Assembly (NCBI RefSeq): GCF_001273925.1
Contig: NZ_LIGG01000001.1
Location: forward strand, 2,028,240-2,067,245
Direction of reading: 5' to 3'
Origin: Bacillus sp. FJAT-27251
Lineage (GTDB): Bacteria > Bacillota > Bacilli > Bacillales > Cytobacillaceae
DNA: 39,006 bases
Part shown: positions 23,987 through 32,738 of the stretch, piece by piece
Layout of the letters: the number at the start of each line of letters is the position of its first letter
Position numbering within the stretch: the first letter of the stretch is position 1
Made by a program: the position numbers and the translations under genes
Notes under the pieces: generated by a model
Told to the model about the DNA's origin: nothing
What the model saw: the letters and a program-made list of their open reading frames with translations, nothing else
The model's database searches: none

Positions 23987-25285
23987 ATGGATAGAAAGAG
24001 AAATTTACTGCTGGCTGTTTTGCTGTTTATGGGATTTCTGGCTGGATGTTCAGGAAATGAAAACAGTGCACAGGCAGAGAAAACGGAAGATGGAAAGGTA
24101 ATTGTCGATTTTTGGACTTTTTGGGGATCTGAAACAAGGAGGCCGATTATTGAGAAGATAATTTCCGATTTCAATGAATCCCAGGATAAGATTCATGTGA
24201 AGCACACTTTCCTGCCATGGGGAGATATCTGGACTAAAAATCTGGCGTCCGTTGCGGCAGGCAACCCGGCAGATGTCATTATCAATGATATCAACACAGT
24301 TTCGCAGAGAGCAGAAAACCAGCAGGTAGAGGATTTAAGCCAATACATAGATGAATCCTTTGAAAAACAATTTTACCCGCATTTATGGGAGACAGTTGTT
24401 TATCAGGACAAAACATATGCGGTTCCATTCAATACCGATACCCGATTATTATTTTATAACAAGGCTGCCTTTAAAGAAGCTGGACTTGATCCGGAAGCTC
24501 CGCCTCAAACCTGGAGAGAACTGGAAGAATATGCGGAGAAGCTTGATGTGAAAACTGGAAACCAGTATGAAAGGATCGGTTTTTACCCACTATGGGGCAG
24601 CATTGGAGCTTCAAGCTGGATGACCAATGCCGATGATGGAAAAGGTTTTATAGAGAATGGGGAACTGGCAATCGATACTCCTAGAAAAGCGGAAGCCCTC
24701 CACTGGCTGTTAGGCTGGAAGGAGCGTCTTGGCGAGAAGACGGTCCAAACGTACCAGGCGGAATTTGGAAGTGAACAGGCCAATCCGTTTATTGCCGGAA
24801 AAGTAGCCATGTGGGTGGATATTGGCACATTCTATACACAAATCCGTGATTACGGCAAAGACCTTGAGTTTGGTGTGGCACCACTGCCATCTTTTGATGA
24901 AGATTCAGGGCACTGGGCTGAAGGCGGAGGGTTCGTCGCCGAAATTCCCAAAGGGGCCGACCATCCGGAAGAAGCAATGGAATTCATCAAGTATTTGACT
25001 GGTCCAGAAGGACAAAAATATTGGGCTATGAAGAACTTTGACAATGTAGCCAATATTGAAGCAGCGGAAGCTGTAGCAAGCGAACTGACGGGAGATGGAC
25101 AAATGGTCTATCAGGCGACAGTGGAGAATCTCCTGCAGACCAAAATGTTCCCTGTCCCAGTGGAATATCCGGACTATCACAGCAGGATCAATCCGGTAGT
25201 AGACAATATTCTGTTAGGAAAAATTTCTCCCGAAGAGGGATTGAAAAAAGCGGAAAGCGATGTCAGCAAACTGAAAAGGGAATAG
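23987..25285 (+). CDS. Sugar ABC importer, substrate-binding lipoprotein
   Basis: Extracellular carbohydrate-binding lipoprotein of the maltose/oligosaccharide (family 1) type, 432 aa. The signal peptide ends in the lipobox LAGC with C21 lipidated. The mature protein has the expected VDFWTFWGSETRRPIIEKII opening, NPADVIIND, a YAVPFNTDTRLLFYNKAAFKEAGLDP hinge region and GPEGQKYW near the C-terminus. It heads an operon with two permeases and is preceded by an exact sigma-B promoter. A long hairpin follows the gene before the first permease and may stabilise its mRNA, as binding proteins are needed in excess. The substrate is not readable; the downstream TreA-type hydrolase makes trehalose or a related disaccharide a reasonable guess. 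Confidence 0.9.
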   Translation: MDRKRNLLLAVLLFMGFLAGCSGNENSAQAEKTEDGKVIVDFWTFWGSETRRPIIEKIISDFNESQDKIHVKHTFLPWGDIWTKNLASVAAGNPADVIINDINTVSQRAENQQVEDLSQYIDESFEKQFYPHLWETVVYQDKTYAVPFNTDTRLLFYNKAAFKEAGLDPEAPPQTWRELEEYAEKLDVKTGNQYERIGFYPLWGSIGASSWMTNADDGKGFIENGELAIDTPRKAEALHWLLGWKERLGEKTVQTYQAEFGSEQANPFIAGKVAMWVDIGTFYTQIRDYGKDLEFGVAPLPSFDEDSGHWAEGGGFVAEIPKGADHPEEAMEFIKYLTGPEGQKYWAMKNFDNVANIEAAEAVASELTGDGQMVYQATVENLLQTKMFPVPVEYPDYHSRINPVVDNILLGKISPEEGLKKAESDVSKLKRE

Positions 25286-25311
25286 ATCCGGCCAGCTTAC
25301 TGGCGGGGAAC

Positions 25312-25344
25312 AAAGAAGAGAGAAATTCATTTTCTCTCTTCTTT
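25312..25344 (+). other. Intra-operon hairpin between binding protein and permease
   Basis: AAAGAAGAGAGAAA (25312-25325) and TTTCTCTCTTCTTT (25331-25344) form a perfect 14-bp stem around 5 nt. It is followed by AAG rather than a T-tract, so it resembles an mRNA-stabilising or partial-termination element rather than a full terminator. Confidence 0.6.
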
Positions 25345-25376
25345 AAGTAAGGATTAGAGAGGGAGTGGCTCAGGGG

Positions 25377-26354
25377 ATGAAAACGACAGAAACGATAAGG
25401 CAGCCAGAATCGGCTTATATGCATGGGCCTGCAGCTGCAAGCAAGAGAAGCAAGCTTAGCAAAAAGACAAAAGATACTCTGACAGGCTACCTTTTTATCA
25501 GTCCTTGGCTGGTCGGGTTTTTTGGCTTGACCCTTGGACCGTTATTATTTTCTTTATTTGCCAGTTTCACAGACTACAATATTACTTCTAAAATGAATTT
25601 TATTGGTTTTCAGAATTACCGGACGATGTTTACTCTCGATGACCTTTTCTGGACATCGCTTGCAAACACATTATATTATGTAGCCTTTTCCGTTCCGCTC
25701 ACAACAGCAGGGGCGATATTGCTCGCGCTGCTTCTGAACCAGAAGCTAAAAGGAATGAAGGTTTTCCGGACAATCTACTATCTGCCTTCCATCCTGTCAG
25801 GAGTAGCCGTTTATTTTTTGTGGATGCAGCTTCTCAGTCCATCAACAGGACTTGTCAACACTGTTTTGGCCTGGGTGGGAATAGAGGGACCTGCCTGGCT
25901 GTTTGACCCGGAATGGACCAAGCCTGCCTTGCTGCTCATGAAAATGTGGAGTGTCGGCGGCGGGATGCTTTTGTATCTGGCGAGTCTCCAGGGGGTGTCA
26001 AAGGAAATGTATGAGGCCGCCGAGCTGGATGGAGCCGGACTTTGGCAGAGGCTGCGGTATATAACACTGCCAATGATTTCGCCAATCATATTCTTTGATG
26101 TCATCACCAGTACAATAGGTGCGTTTCAAATTTTCCAGGAAGCTTACGTCATGACGGAGAGCGGCAGCGGCGGACCTGCAAATTCTTTATTGTTCTATAA
26201 CCTCCATATGTGGAACAATGCTTTCAAAGTCTTTGATATGGGGTATGCTTCGGCGATGGCCTGGCTGCTATTTATCATTGTCATGATCTTGACTGTGGTA
26301 AATCTGAAGCTTGGCAAGCGCTGGGTTTATTATGAAGGAGGCGACAGGAAATGA
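25377..26354 (+). CDS. Sugar ABC importer, permease 1 (MalF/UgpA type)
   Basis: Inner-membrane subunit of the carbohydrate importer, about 325 aa with six predicted helices after a charged N-terminal tail. The cytoplasmic EAA loop that contacts the ATPase reads EAAELDGAGLWQRLRYITLP. The segment GYLFISPWLVGFFGLTLGPL is typical of MalF-like permeases of Gram-positive bacteria. The start is uncertain: ATG 25377 (GAGGGAG about 11 bases upstream) or GTG 25365, which lies in that ribosome site. Its stop overlaps the next permease start by four bases (ATGA). No ABC ATPase gene is in the operon; Gram-positive sugar importers often share one multi-sugar ATPase (MsmX) encoded elsewhere. Confidence 0.9.
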   Translation: MKTTETIRQPESAYMHGPAAASKRSKLSKKTKDTLTGYLFISPWLVGFFGLTLGPLLFSLFASFTDYNITSKMNFIGFQNYRTMFTLDDLFWTSLANTLYYVAFSVPLTTAGAILLALLLNQKLKGMKVFRTIYYLPSILSGVAVYFLWMQLLSPSTGLVNTVLAWVGIEGPAWLFDPEWTKPALLLMKMWSVGGGMLLYLASLQGVSKEMYEAAELDGAGLWQRLRYITLPMISPIIFFDVITSTIGAFQIFQEAYVMTESGSGGPANSLLFYNLHMWNNAFKVFDMGYASAMAWLLFIIVMILTVVNLKLGKRWVYYEGGDRK

Positions 26355-27220
26355 AGACAGCATCCACATATGCCGTTTACAAAAGCAGGAAGTTTAGGGA
26401 GAAGATGAAAAACACCATTGTGGTGTTCCTGTTGATATTGGGAAGTGTAGTTGTGTTGGCGCCATTGTGGTGGATGATTTCGACTTCGCTGAAGTCTCCC
26501 GCAGAAATAGCGCAGTATCCGCCAACCTTTATCCCAAAAGAATTTCATTTCTCCAATTATATTGAGGCATGGCAGACTGCTCCATTTACCAGATGGGCGC
26601 TAAATACTCTTTTTATTGCTGTGTGCGGGACAATCGGGGCTGTTTTTGTCAATTCGCTTGTTGCTTATGCGTTTGCGAAAATCCGTTTCAAGGGAAGGGA
26701 CACTCTCTTTATTCTCGTCCTATCGACTATGCTGATTCCGGGATTTGTCACAATGGTTCCCCAATATATCCTGTTTTCCAAGCTCGGGTGGCTTAACACC
26801 TATCTGCCTTTAATCGTCCCGGCATTCCTGGGCAGTGCCTTTTTTATATTCCTGTTAAGGCAATTCATGATGACCATACCCAACGAGCTTATTGAAGCAG
26901 CCTATCTTGACGGGGCCAGCCACCTGAAAATCTGGTGGCACATCATGCTACCCCTGACCAAGCCAGCTCTGATTACGGTAGCGATCTTTTCATTCAATGG
27001 CGCCTGGAATGATCTGCTTGGTCCGCTTTTATATATAAATGATGAAAGCATGTATACACTCCAGATTGGCTTGCAGACATTCAAGGGCACGGTCCAGACA
27101 CAGTGGCATTATTTAATGTCCATGTCTGTTACCGTATTGCTTCCGGTGGTCCTTCTGTTTTTCTTTTTCCAGAGATATTTTATCGAGGGCTCTAACATTT
27201 CATCCGGTACGAAAGGATGA
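26351..27220 (+). CDS. Sugar ABC importer, permease 2 (MalG/UgpE type)
   Basis: The partner permease, 289 aa with six predicted helices. It starts in the ATGA overlap with permease 1, which implies coupled translation. The EAA loop reads EAAYLDGASHLKIWWHIMLP. The opening LAPLWWMISTSLKSPAEI and the ending YFIEGSNISSGTKG are typical of the MalG class. It forms the heterodimeric channel with the preceding gene. A terminator follows, so the hydrolase gene downstream is transcribed from its own promoter. Confidence 0.91.
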   Translation: MKTASTYAVYKSRKFREKMKNTIVVFLLILGSVVVLAPLWWMISTSLKSPAEIAQYPPTFIPKEFHFSNYIEAWQTAPFTRWALNTLFIAVCGTIGAVFVNSLVAYAFAKIRFKGRDTLFILVLSTMLIPGFVTMVPQYILFSKLGWLNTYLPLIVPAFLGSAFFIFLLRQFMMTIPNELIEAAYLDGASHLKIWWHIMLPLTKPALITVAIFSFNGAWNDLLGPLLYINDESMYTLQIGLQTFKGTVQTQWHYLMSMSVTVLLPVVLLFFFFQRYFIEGSNISSGTKG

Positions 27221-27223
27221 GCG

Positions 27224-27248
27224 GGATACCTGCGGGTGTCCTTTTTTT
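27224..27248 (+). terminator. Terminator after the ABC importer operon
   Basis: GGATACC (27224-27230) pairs with GGTGTCC (27235-27241), one G-U pair, followed by seven T residues. Confidence 0.78.
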
Positions 27249-27310
27249 ATGAAACATTTTATCCCCATGTTAGGTATAGACCGTTTGGGGAAAAGAGGGA
27301 TAAGGGCAGT

Positions 27311-27339
27311 TTGACTTAACTTGTATATACATGTACAAT
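27311..27339 (+). promoter_or_regulatory. Sigma-A promoter of treA-like gene
   Basis: The -35 TTGACT (27311-27316) and -10 TACAAT (27334-27339) each match five of six consensus bases and are spaced by 17 nt. The spacer and the -10 are occupied by the TreR-like palindrome. Confidence 0.75.
27321..27338. promoter_or_regulatory. TreR-like operator
   Basis: TTGTATATACATGTACAA is an 18-bp inverted repeat (TTGTA...TACAA) whose left part matches 11 of 12 bases of the TTGTATATACAA sequence recalled for the GntR-type trehalose repressor TreR. It sits between the -35 and -10 elements. No treR gene is in the window. Confidence 0.6.
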
Positions 27340-27351
27340 GAAATCGTTTCA
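27339..27351. promoter_or_regulatory. Possible catabolite-responsive element
   Basis: TGAAATCGTTTCA is a perfect 5-3-5 inverted repeat at the predicted transcription start. It resembles a CcpA site (TGAAANCGNTTTCA) but is one base short of the consensus spacing, so it is tentative. Confidence 0.35.
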
Positions 27352-27453
27352 GGAAGAGCTGGATAGTTTCATGGATAGTGCTTTCTGGTTAATCCTATAA
27401 TAAAAAATATTAGGGAATCTGAAAGTGTTCTTTTTATTTTTGGAGGTGCTGAT

Positions 27454-29139
27454 ATGACGGAACCATGGTGGAAAAAAGCAACTGTTTACCAAATTTATCC
27501 GAAAAGCTTTTATGATACAACGGGGAATGGTGTAGGCGATCTGCAGGGAATCATTGAAAAATTGGATTATTTGAAGGAACTGGGCATTGATGTGGCTTGG
27601 CTGACACCAATCTATGAATCGCCGCAGAAAGATAATGGCTATGACATAAGCGATTATTATAAAATTTATGAGCAGTATGGAACGATGGAGGATTTTGAAC
27701 GGCTTCTTGAGGAGGCCCATAAGCGGGACATCAAAATCATTATGGACATTGTCGTGAACCACTCCTCAACTGAGCATAGTTGGTTCAAGGAGGCGAAAAA
27801 GTCCAAATCCAGTCCTTACCGCGATTATTATATCTGGAAAGATCCAAAGCCGGATGGAAGTGAACCGACAAATTGGGAATCAAAGTTCGGCGGGTCTGCA
27901 TGGAAATACGACGAGGAAACTGGGCAATACTATCTCCATTTGTTCGACGTGACCCAGGCTGACCTAAATTGGGAGAATGAAAGACTGCGCCAGGAAGTAT
28001 ACGAGATGATGCATTATTGGTTCAGGAAGGGCGTTGATGGTTTCAGGCTTGATGTCATTAATTTGATTTCCAAGGACCAGGAATTCCCTGATGATGATGG
28101 AACTGTGCCTCCAGGTGACGGCCGCAAATTTTATACAGACGGCCCAAGAATACATGAATTCCTCCACGAGATGAACAGGGAGGTATTTTCCCAGTATGAT
28201 GCCATGACGGTTGGCGAAATGAGTTCAACGACGATTGAAAACTGTATTAAGTACTCGAATCCGGAGAGAAACGAACTCAGCATGACATTCAACTTCCACC
28301 ATTTAAAAGTGGATTATCCAAATGGAGATAAATGGAGTATCGCGGACTTTGACTTCCTGGCGTTAAAGAGAATCTTGTCACAATGGCAGGTCGAAATGCA
28401 TAAGGGCGGCGGGTGGAACGCTTTGTTCTGGTGTAACCATGACCAGCCACGAATTGTGTCCCGCTATGGAAACGACCAGGAATACCATCGTGAGTCTGCC
28501 AAGGCAATGGCCACCGCTATCCATATGATGCAGGGAACTCCATATATTTACCAGGGAGAAGAGATTGGGATGACCAATCCATATTTTGAAAGAATTGAGG
28601 ATTATCGTGATGTAGAATCCTTAAATATTTTCAGGATCAAAAAAGCGGAAGGGGTTCCAGAATCGGAAATCCTGAAGATCCTGCAAAGCAAATCGAGGGA
28701 TAACTCACGGACTCCTGTACAGTGGACAGCCGAAAAGAATGCGGGGTTTACAAGCGGCACTCCATGGATTCCTGTTGCCCGGAACTATGCAAATATCAAT
28801 GCAGAGAATGCCCTGGCGGATCATGATTCCGTGTTTTATCATTATAAAAAATTGATCTCGCTGCGAAAAGAGTACGAAATTATTACGTACGGAGACTATG
28901 AGCTGTTACTCGAAGATCACCCTGAGATTTTTGCTTATATCAGAAATGGCCGTGACGAGAAATTGCTGGTTGTGACCAATTTTTATGCAAAAGAAACACA
29001 GTTTGTCATGCCAGACACAGTAGACACTGATGGGCATGAAGCCAAGGTGCTATTATCCAATTACGACTCTGGCAAGGAGTTCAGGAATATCCACCTTCGC
29101 CCGTACGAATCGATTATCTTTCACCTAACAAAAAAATAG
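27454..29139 (+). CDS. treA: Trehalose-6-phosphate hydrolase-type GH13 enzyme
   Basis: Cytosolic glycoside hydrolase family 13 enzyme, 561 aa. The catalytic residues are D200 (GFRLDVINL), E255 (MTVGEMSSTT) and D330 (WCNHDQPR). The opening WWKKATVYQIYPKSF with TTGNGVGDLQG, and the block FDVTQADLNWEN, resemble phosphotrehalase TreA of Bacillus subtilis more than oligo-1,6-glucosidases (IYPRSF, QPDLN). Phosphotrehalase splits trehalose-6-phosphate into glucose and glucose-6-phosphate. The usual partner, a trehalose PTS permease (TreP), is missing here; an ABC importer lies upstream instead, so the enzyme may act on an unphosphorylated disaccharide. ATG 27454 follows TTGGAGGTG. It has its own promoter with a TreR-like operator and a terminator. 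Confidence 0.85.
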   Translation: MTEPWWKKATVYQIYPKSFYDTTGNGVGDLQGIIEKLDYLKELGIDVAWLTPIYESPQKDNGYDISDYYKIYEQYGTMEDFERLLEEAHKRDIKIIMDIVVNHSSTEHSWFKEAKKSKSSPYRDYYIWKDPKPDGSEPTNWESKFGGSAWKYDEETGQYYLHLFDVTQADLNWENERLRQEVYEMMHYWFRKGVDGFRLDVINLISKDQEFPDDDGTVPPGDGRKFYTDGPRIHEFLHEMNREVFSQYDAMTVGEMSSTTIENCIKYSNPERNELSMTFNFHHLKVDYPNGDKWSIADFDFLALKRILSQWQVEMHKGGGWNALFWCNHDQPRIVSRYGNDQEYHRESAKAMATAIHMMQGTPYIYQGEEIGMTNPYFERIEDYRDVESLNIFRIKKAEGVPESEILKILQSKSRDNSRTPVQWTAEKNAGFTSGTPWIPVARNYANINAENALADHDSVFYHYKKLISLRKEYEIITYGDYELLLEDHPEIFAYIRNGRDEKLLVVTNFYAKETQFVMPDTVDTDGHEAKVLLSNYDSGKEFRNIHLRPYESIIFHLTKK

Positions 29140-29144
29140 GGAAC

Positions 29145-29181
29145 ATGCAAAAGACAGCGCCGGGATGCTGTCTTTTTGCAT
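29145..29181 (+). terminator. Terminator after treA-like gene
   Basis: ATGCAAAAGACAGC pairs with GCTGTCTTTTTGCAT (one bulged T). The 3' arm includes a T5 run. Confidence 0.78.
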
Positions 29182-29229
29182 GGACAAAAATGATATACTG
29201 GGAGGAGATCATTCACGGAGTGTGAGGAA

Positions 29230-30417
29230 ATGAATCATAAATTATATTACAGAGATGCCTACCTAACTGGCTTTTCAACGAAGGTGCTGAATCAGGAGCT
29301 GGATGGAGGGAACTGGTATGTGACCCTGGAGGAAACCGCCTTTTATCCAACAGGAGGAGGCCAGCCGCATGATACTGGCAGTATAGAGGGAGTTTCGGTT
29401 ACAAATGTTGAGGAAGTCGACGGAGAAATCCGCCACTATATAGAACGGCCTTTGCCCGGAGACGTGGAGACCGTACAATGCACGGTGGATTGGGAACGGC
29501 GCTTTGATCACATGCAGCAGCACTCAGGACAGCATATTCTCTCGGCGGCTTTTGAAGAATTATATGGCTACCGTACCGTTTCCTTTCATTTGGGAAAAGA
29601 GACGCTTACGATAGACCTCGATATTGACGAGCTTCCTCGAGAGCATGCCGGGGCTGCGGAAAGCAGGGCTAATGGGATTGTCATGGATGCACGAAGGATC
29701 GATGCGAAATGGGTAAACCGCGAGGAAGCCTCCCGATACCCATTAAGGAAGCAGTTATCCGTAACTGAGGACATACGTCTCGTCATCATACCGGATTTCG
29801 ATTATAACGGTTGCGGAGGTACCCATCCTAAAAACACCGCGGAAACAGGGGCGATTAAAATTCTGGGCTGGGAGCGGCAGCGTAAAAAGGTACGTGTGGA
29901 ATTTATCTGCGGACAGCGCGTTCTATCCCATCTGCAGCAAAAGCACGACCTTATCAGGGAACTTTCCGGCTTGTTAAACGCGCCTCCAGAGACAATGTCT
30001 GCTTCTATCCAGCGTATGATCGCGGAAGGTAAACACATGGAGAAAACCCTGGAGGATATGAGTGAAATGCTGCTCCAGCACGAGGCATCGGCATTGATGT
30101 CCGACCAAAATCCAAAGGTGATAGGCAAGGTTTTTCAAAACCGGACAATAAAGGAGCTCCAAAAACTTGCCAAAACGATTGTGGACTACGGCGAGTCCAG
30201 ACCAGTCCTTCTAGTGGCGGAAAATGCCGATAAGCTCCAGCTTGTATGCGCAAGAGGAGAAAATGGCCAATTAAACATGAAAGAACTATTAGGACAGGTC
30301 TTGCCGGTTATCAACGGAAAAGGAGGCGGAAAGCCAAACTTTGCTCAAGGCGGGGGAGAGGCCACCATCCCGGGATGGGATTTACTGAGATTAACAATCG
30401 AAAAAATGAACGTTTAG
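29230..30417 (+). CDS. alaX: Alanyl-tRNA editing protein AlaX-L with DHHA1 domain
   Basis: Free-standing relative of the alanyl-tRNA synthetase editing domain that removes mischarged serine or glycine from tRNA-Ala. The 395-aa length fits the long (AlaX-L) form. The N-terminal strand-rich domain contains TAFYPTGGGQPHDTG. The zinc-binding editing site is HSGQH at 98-102 and CGGTH at 195-199. A helical linker and a C-terminal DHHA1 domain follow (about 300-395, ending GKGGGKPNFAQGGG). ATG 29230 follows a weak GGAGTGTGAGG ribosome site. A terminator follows at 30436. It is monocistronic with no functional link to its neighbours. Confidence 0.92.
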   Translation: MNHKLYYRDAYLTGFSTKVLNQELDGGNWYVTLEETAFYPTGGGQPHDTGSIEGVSVTNVEEVDGEIRHYIERPLPGDVETVQCTVDWERRFDHMQQHSGQHILSAAFEELYGYRTVSFHLGKETLTIDLDIDELPREHAGAAESRANGIVMDARRIDAKWVNREEASRYPLRKQLSVTEDIRLVIIPDFDYNGCGGTHPKNTAETGAIKILGWERQRKKVRVEFICGQRVLSHLQQKHDLIRELSGLLNAPPETMSASIQRMIAEGKHMEKTLEDMSEMLLQHEASALMSDQNPKVIGKVFQNRTIKELQKLAKTIVDYGESRPVLLVAENADKLQLVCARGENGQLNMKELLGQVLPVINGKGGGKPNFAQGGGEATIPGWDLLRLTIEKMNV

Positions 30418-30435
30418 TGAACTAAAAACTTTATT

Positions 30436-30472
30436 ACAGGATGAAACACATAGGTCTTTTATCCTGTTTTTA
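30436..30472 (+). terminator. Terminator after alaX
   Basis: ACAGGAT (30436-30442) pairs with ATCCTGT (30461-30467) around a larger loop and is followed by TTTTTAA. Confidence 0.65.
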
Positions 30473-30627
30473 ACTTGATTACATATTAAAACAGATTTTG
30501 AAAGGGCTTTTTAGGCAAGAAGTCCTACTTTATTCCGCTGGCACAGCGTTTTATTGGAAATTTTACCATTTAAAAAAATATCAATCTCCTCCATAATGAG
30601 TACAAATAGAAAACAGGGGGAAAACTT

Positions 30628-30840
30628 ATGTTTGATATTCAAAAAGGTTCAATGGAAGAAGTCCTGGTCATTTTGCAGAATATCGGTTTGCAAATCAATG
30701 AATATGAGAAGTCAAATACAATGATCTCTGTTGAGGCCTATAAAGAACTGCTTGAATTTAGCATCTCGATTGCCAGAAGGACAAATGAGGTATCTGAAAC
30801 AATAGATGAAATGATTGAAGACATAGAGAAACAGTTGTAG
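30628..30840 (+). CDS. Hypothetical small helical protein, 70 aa
   Basis: I do not recognise the family. The 70-aa protein is acidic and predicted mostly helical, with heptad-like hydrophobic spacing (SMEEVLVILQNIGLQINEYE, ISIARRTNEVSETIDEMIED), so it may form a coiled-coil dimer. It has no signal peptide or membrane helix. ATG 30628 is preceded by AGGGGG at a suitable distance and the gene is followed by a strong terminator, so it is probably real and monocistronic. The gap upstream (30473-30627) is AT-rich without an obvious promoter. Confidence 0.75.
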   Translation: MFDIQKGSMEEVLVILQNIGLQINEYEKSNTMISVEAYKELLEFSISIARRTNEVSETIDEMIEDIEKQL

Positions 30841-30856
30841 ATTTATACGATTAGGC

Positions 30857-30890
30857 AAAAATGGCAGCGGAAGAGCTGCCATTTTTATTT
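30857..30890 (+). terminator. Terminator after 70-aa gene
   Basis: AAAAATGGCAGC (30857-30868) pairs perfectly with GCTGCCATTTTT (30875-30886), then ATTTT. Confidence 0.87.
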
Positions 30891-31080
30891 TCCAGCCCCT
30901 TGGCGATGCTGCTGTCTCTTTCCCAAACTTTAGCGTTCATAATCAATCGCAGATTGCAAACTTTCCATCAAAAATATATGATGGAACTTATGGGGATTTT
31001 GTCTGTATAATAAAAAAGGTTTCCAGCGATATTACAGTTTGGCAGTACAGCAGAAAGGCTGTTTAGAAAGGATATATAAC

Positions 31081-32655
31081 ATGAAGAAATTAAGCGAAGA
31101 AGTTTTGTCAAGGAGAACATTTGCGATCATCTCCCACCCGGATGCCGGAAAAACGACACTGACTGAAAAACTGCTGTTATTCGGCGGTGCCATCCGGGAT
31201 GCCGGTACAGTTAAAGGAAAGAAAACCGGAAAGTTTGCTACCAGCGACTGGATGGAAATCGAAAAGCAGCGCGGAATTTCTGTTACATCGAGTGTGATGC
31301 AATTTGATTATGACGGCTTTAGAATCAATATCCTCGATACGCCAGGTCACCAGGATTTCAGTGAAGATACGTACCGTACTTTGACTGCAGTCGATAGTGC
31401 CGTCATGATTATCGATTCGGCCAAGGGGATTGAGGAGCAGACTTTGAAATTATTCAAGGTTTGCCGGATGAGAGGCATCCCCATCTTTACTTTTATCAAT
31501 AAACTTGACCGGGAAGGAAAGACACCGCTGGAACTGCTTGCAGAGCTGGAAGAAGTTCTTGGAATCGAGTCGTACCCCATGAACTGGCCAATCGGCATGG
31601 GAAAACAGTTCCTCGGAATTTATGACCGCCATCAGAACCGAATTGAGCAATTCAGGGTGGAGGAAAGTGAAAAGTTCATCAGCCTGAACAGCGACGGCGA
31701 AATTGAAGGAGCCCACCCGCTGAAAGAAGATTCATTGTATGAGCAGACCCTTGAAGAGATCATGCTTCTAAATGAAGCTGGGAACAGCTTTTCTGAAGAA
31801 CGTGTCAGCGAGGGGGAACTAACCCCAGTGTTCTTTGGCAGCGCATTGACGAACTTTGGAGTCCAAACCTTCCTTGAATCATACCTTGAGTTTGCACCTG
31901 TGCCGCAGGCGAGAAACTCGACCTCCGGTAAAATTGATCCTTTGTCAGAGGACTTCTCCGGCTTCATTTTCAAAATCCAGGCTAATATGAATCCTGCTCA
32001 CCGTGACCGCATTGCCTTCCTGAGAATATGCTCCGGAAAGTTTGAGCGCGGGATGAATGTTACGCTATCACGGACAGGGAAACAGATTAAACTTGCCCAG
32101 TCCACTCAATTCATGGCTGACGACCGCAGCACGGTCGAAGAAGCGGTTGCCGGGGATATTATCGGCTTATACGATCCAGGTTCCTACCAGATTGGCGATA
32201 CAATTGTTTCCGGGAAAGAAGCATTTGAATATGAACGTCTGCCGCTATTCACACCAGAACTTTTCGTCAGGGTTACTGCGAAAAACGTCATGAAGCAAAA
32301 GCATTTCCATAAAGGGATTCAGCAGCTTGTCCAGGAAGGCGCTATCCAGCTTTTTAAAACCGTCAAGACGGAAGAATACCTCCTTGGTGCAGTAGGTCAA
32401 CTGCAGTTTGAGGTTTTTGAACACAGGATGCGCAATGAATATAATGTGGAAGTGATCATGGAAAGGCAAGGGTCAAAAATTGCCCGTTGGATTGAAAATG
32501 ACAAAATCAATGAAAACCTTTCAAATTCCAGAAGCCTGCTTGTTCATGATCGCTATGAGCAAAAAGTATTTTTATTTGAAAATGACTTTGCGCTTCGCTG
32601 GTTCCAGGAGAAAAATCCGGATATCCAGCTTTATAATCCAATGGACCAATCGTGA
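31081..32655 (+). CDS. prfC: Peptide chain release factor 3
   Basis: Translational GTPase that recycles release factors 1 and 2 from the ribosome. At 524 aa it has the usual RF3 length. The GTP-binding motifs are G1 SHPDAGKTT (18-26), G2 [10 protein letters not shown]3 [11 protein letters not shown] and G4 NKLDR. The C-terminal RF3 domain includes [17 protein letters not shown] start at ATG 31081 (AAAGGAT upstream); an in-frame start at 31039 would add 14 residues without a ribosome site. A TATAAT (31006-31011) may be its -10, but no good -35 is visible. Two hairpins follow directly. It has no operon partners. Confidence 0.95.
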   Translation: MKKLSEEVLSRRTFAIISHPDAGKTTLTEKLLLFGGAIRDAGTVKGKKTGKFATSDWMEIEKQRGISVTSSVMQFDYDGFRINILDTPGHQDFSEDTYRTLTAVDSAVMIIDSAKGIEEQTLKLFKVCRMRGIPIFTFINKLDREGKTPLELLAELEEVLGIESYPMNWPIGMGKQFLGIYDRHQNRIEQFRVEESEKFISLNSDGEIEGAHPLKEDSLYEQTLEEIMLLNEAGNSFSEERVSEGELTPVFFGSALTNFGVQTFLESYLEFAPVPQARNSTSGKIDPLSEDFSGFIFKIQANMNPAHRDRIAFLRICSGKFERGMNVTLSRTGKQIKLAQSTQFMADDRSTVEEAVAGDIIGLYDPGSYQIGDTIVSGKEAFEYERLPLFTPELFVRVTAKNVMKQKHFHKGIQQLVQEGAIQLFKTVKTEEYLLGAVGQLQFEVFEHRMRNEYNVEVIMERQGSKIARWIENDKINENLSNSRSLLVHDRYEQKVFLFENDFALRWFQEKNPDIQLYNPMDQS

Positions 32656-32663
32656 TAATGAAA

Positions 32664-32683
32664 AGAGTGGGCTAACCCACTCT
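32664..32683 (+). repeat. Terminator-type hairpin, copy 1 of a 20-bp direct duplicate
   Basis: AGAGTGGGCTAACCCACTCT forms an 8-bp stem. An identical 20-bp sequence is present at 33638-33657. This copy, just after prfC, lacks a T-tract and is followed by a second hairpin that does have one. Confidence 0.85.
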
Positions 32684-32687
32684 CACC

Positions 32688-32723
32688 TTGCCGAGAAAAA
32701 GTACCTTTCTCGGCAATTTTTTT
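32688..32723 (+). terminator. Terminator after prfC
   Basis: TTGCCGAGAAA (32688-32698) pairs perfectly with TTTCTCGGCAA (32706-32716), followed by seven T residues. Confidence 0.88.
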
Positions 32724-32738
32724 GTTTATGCTAATAGG

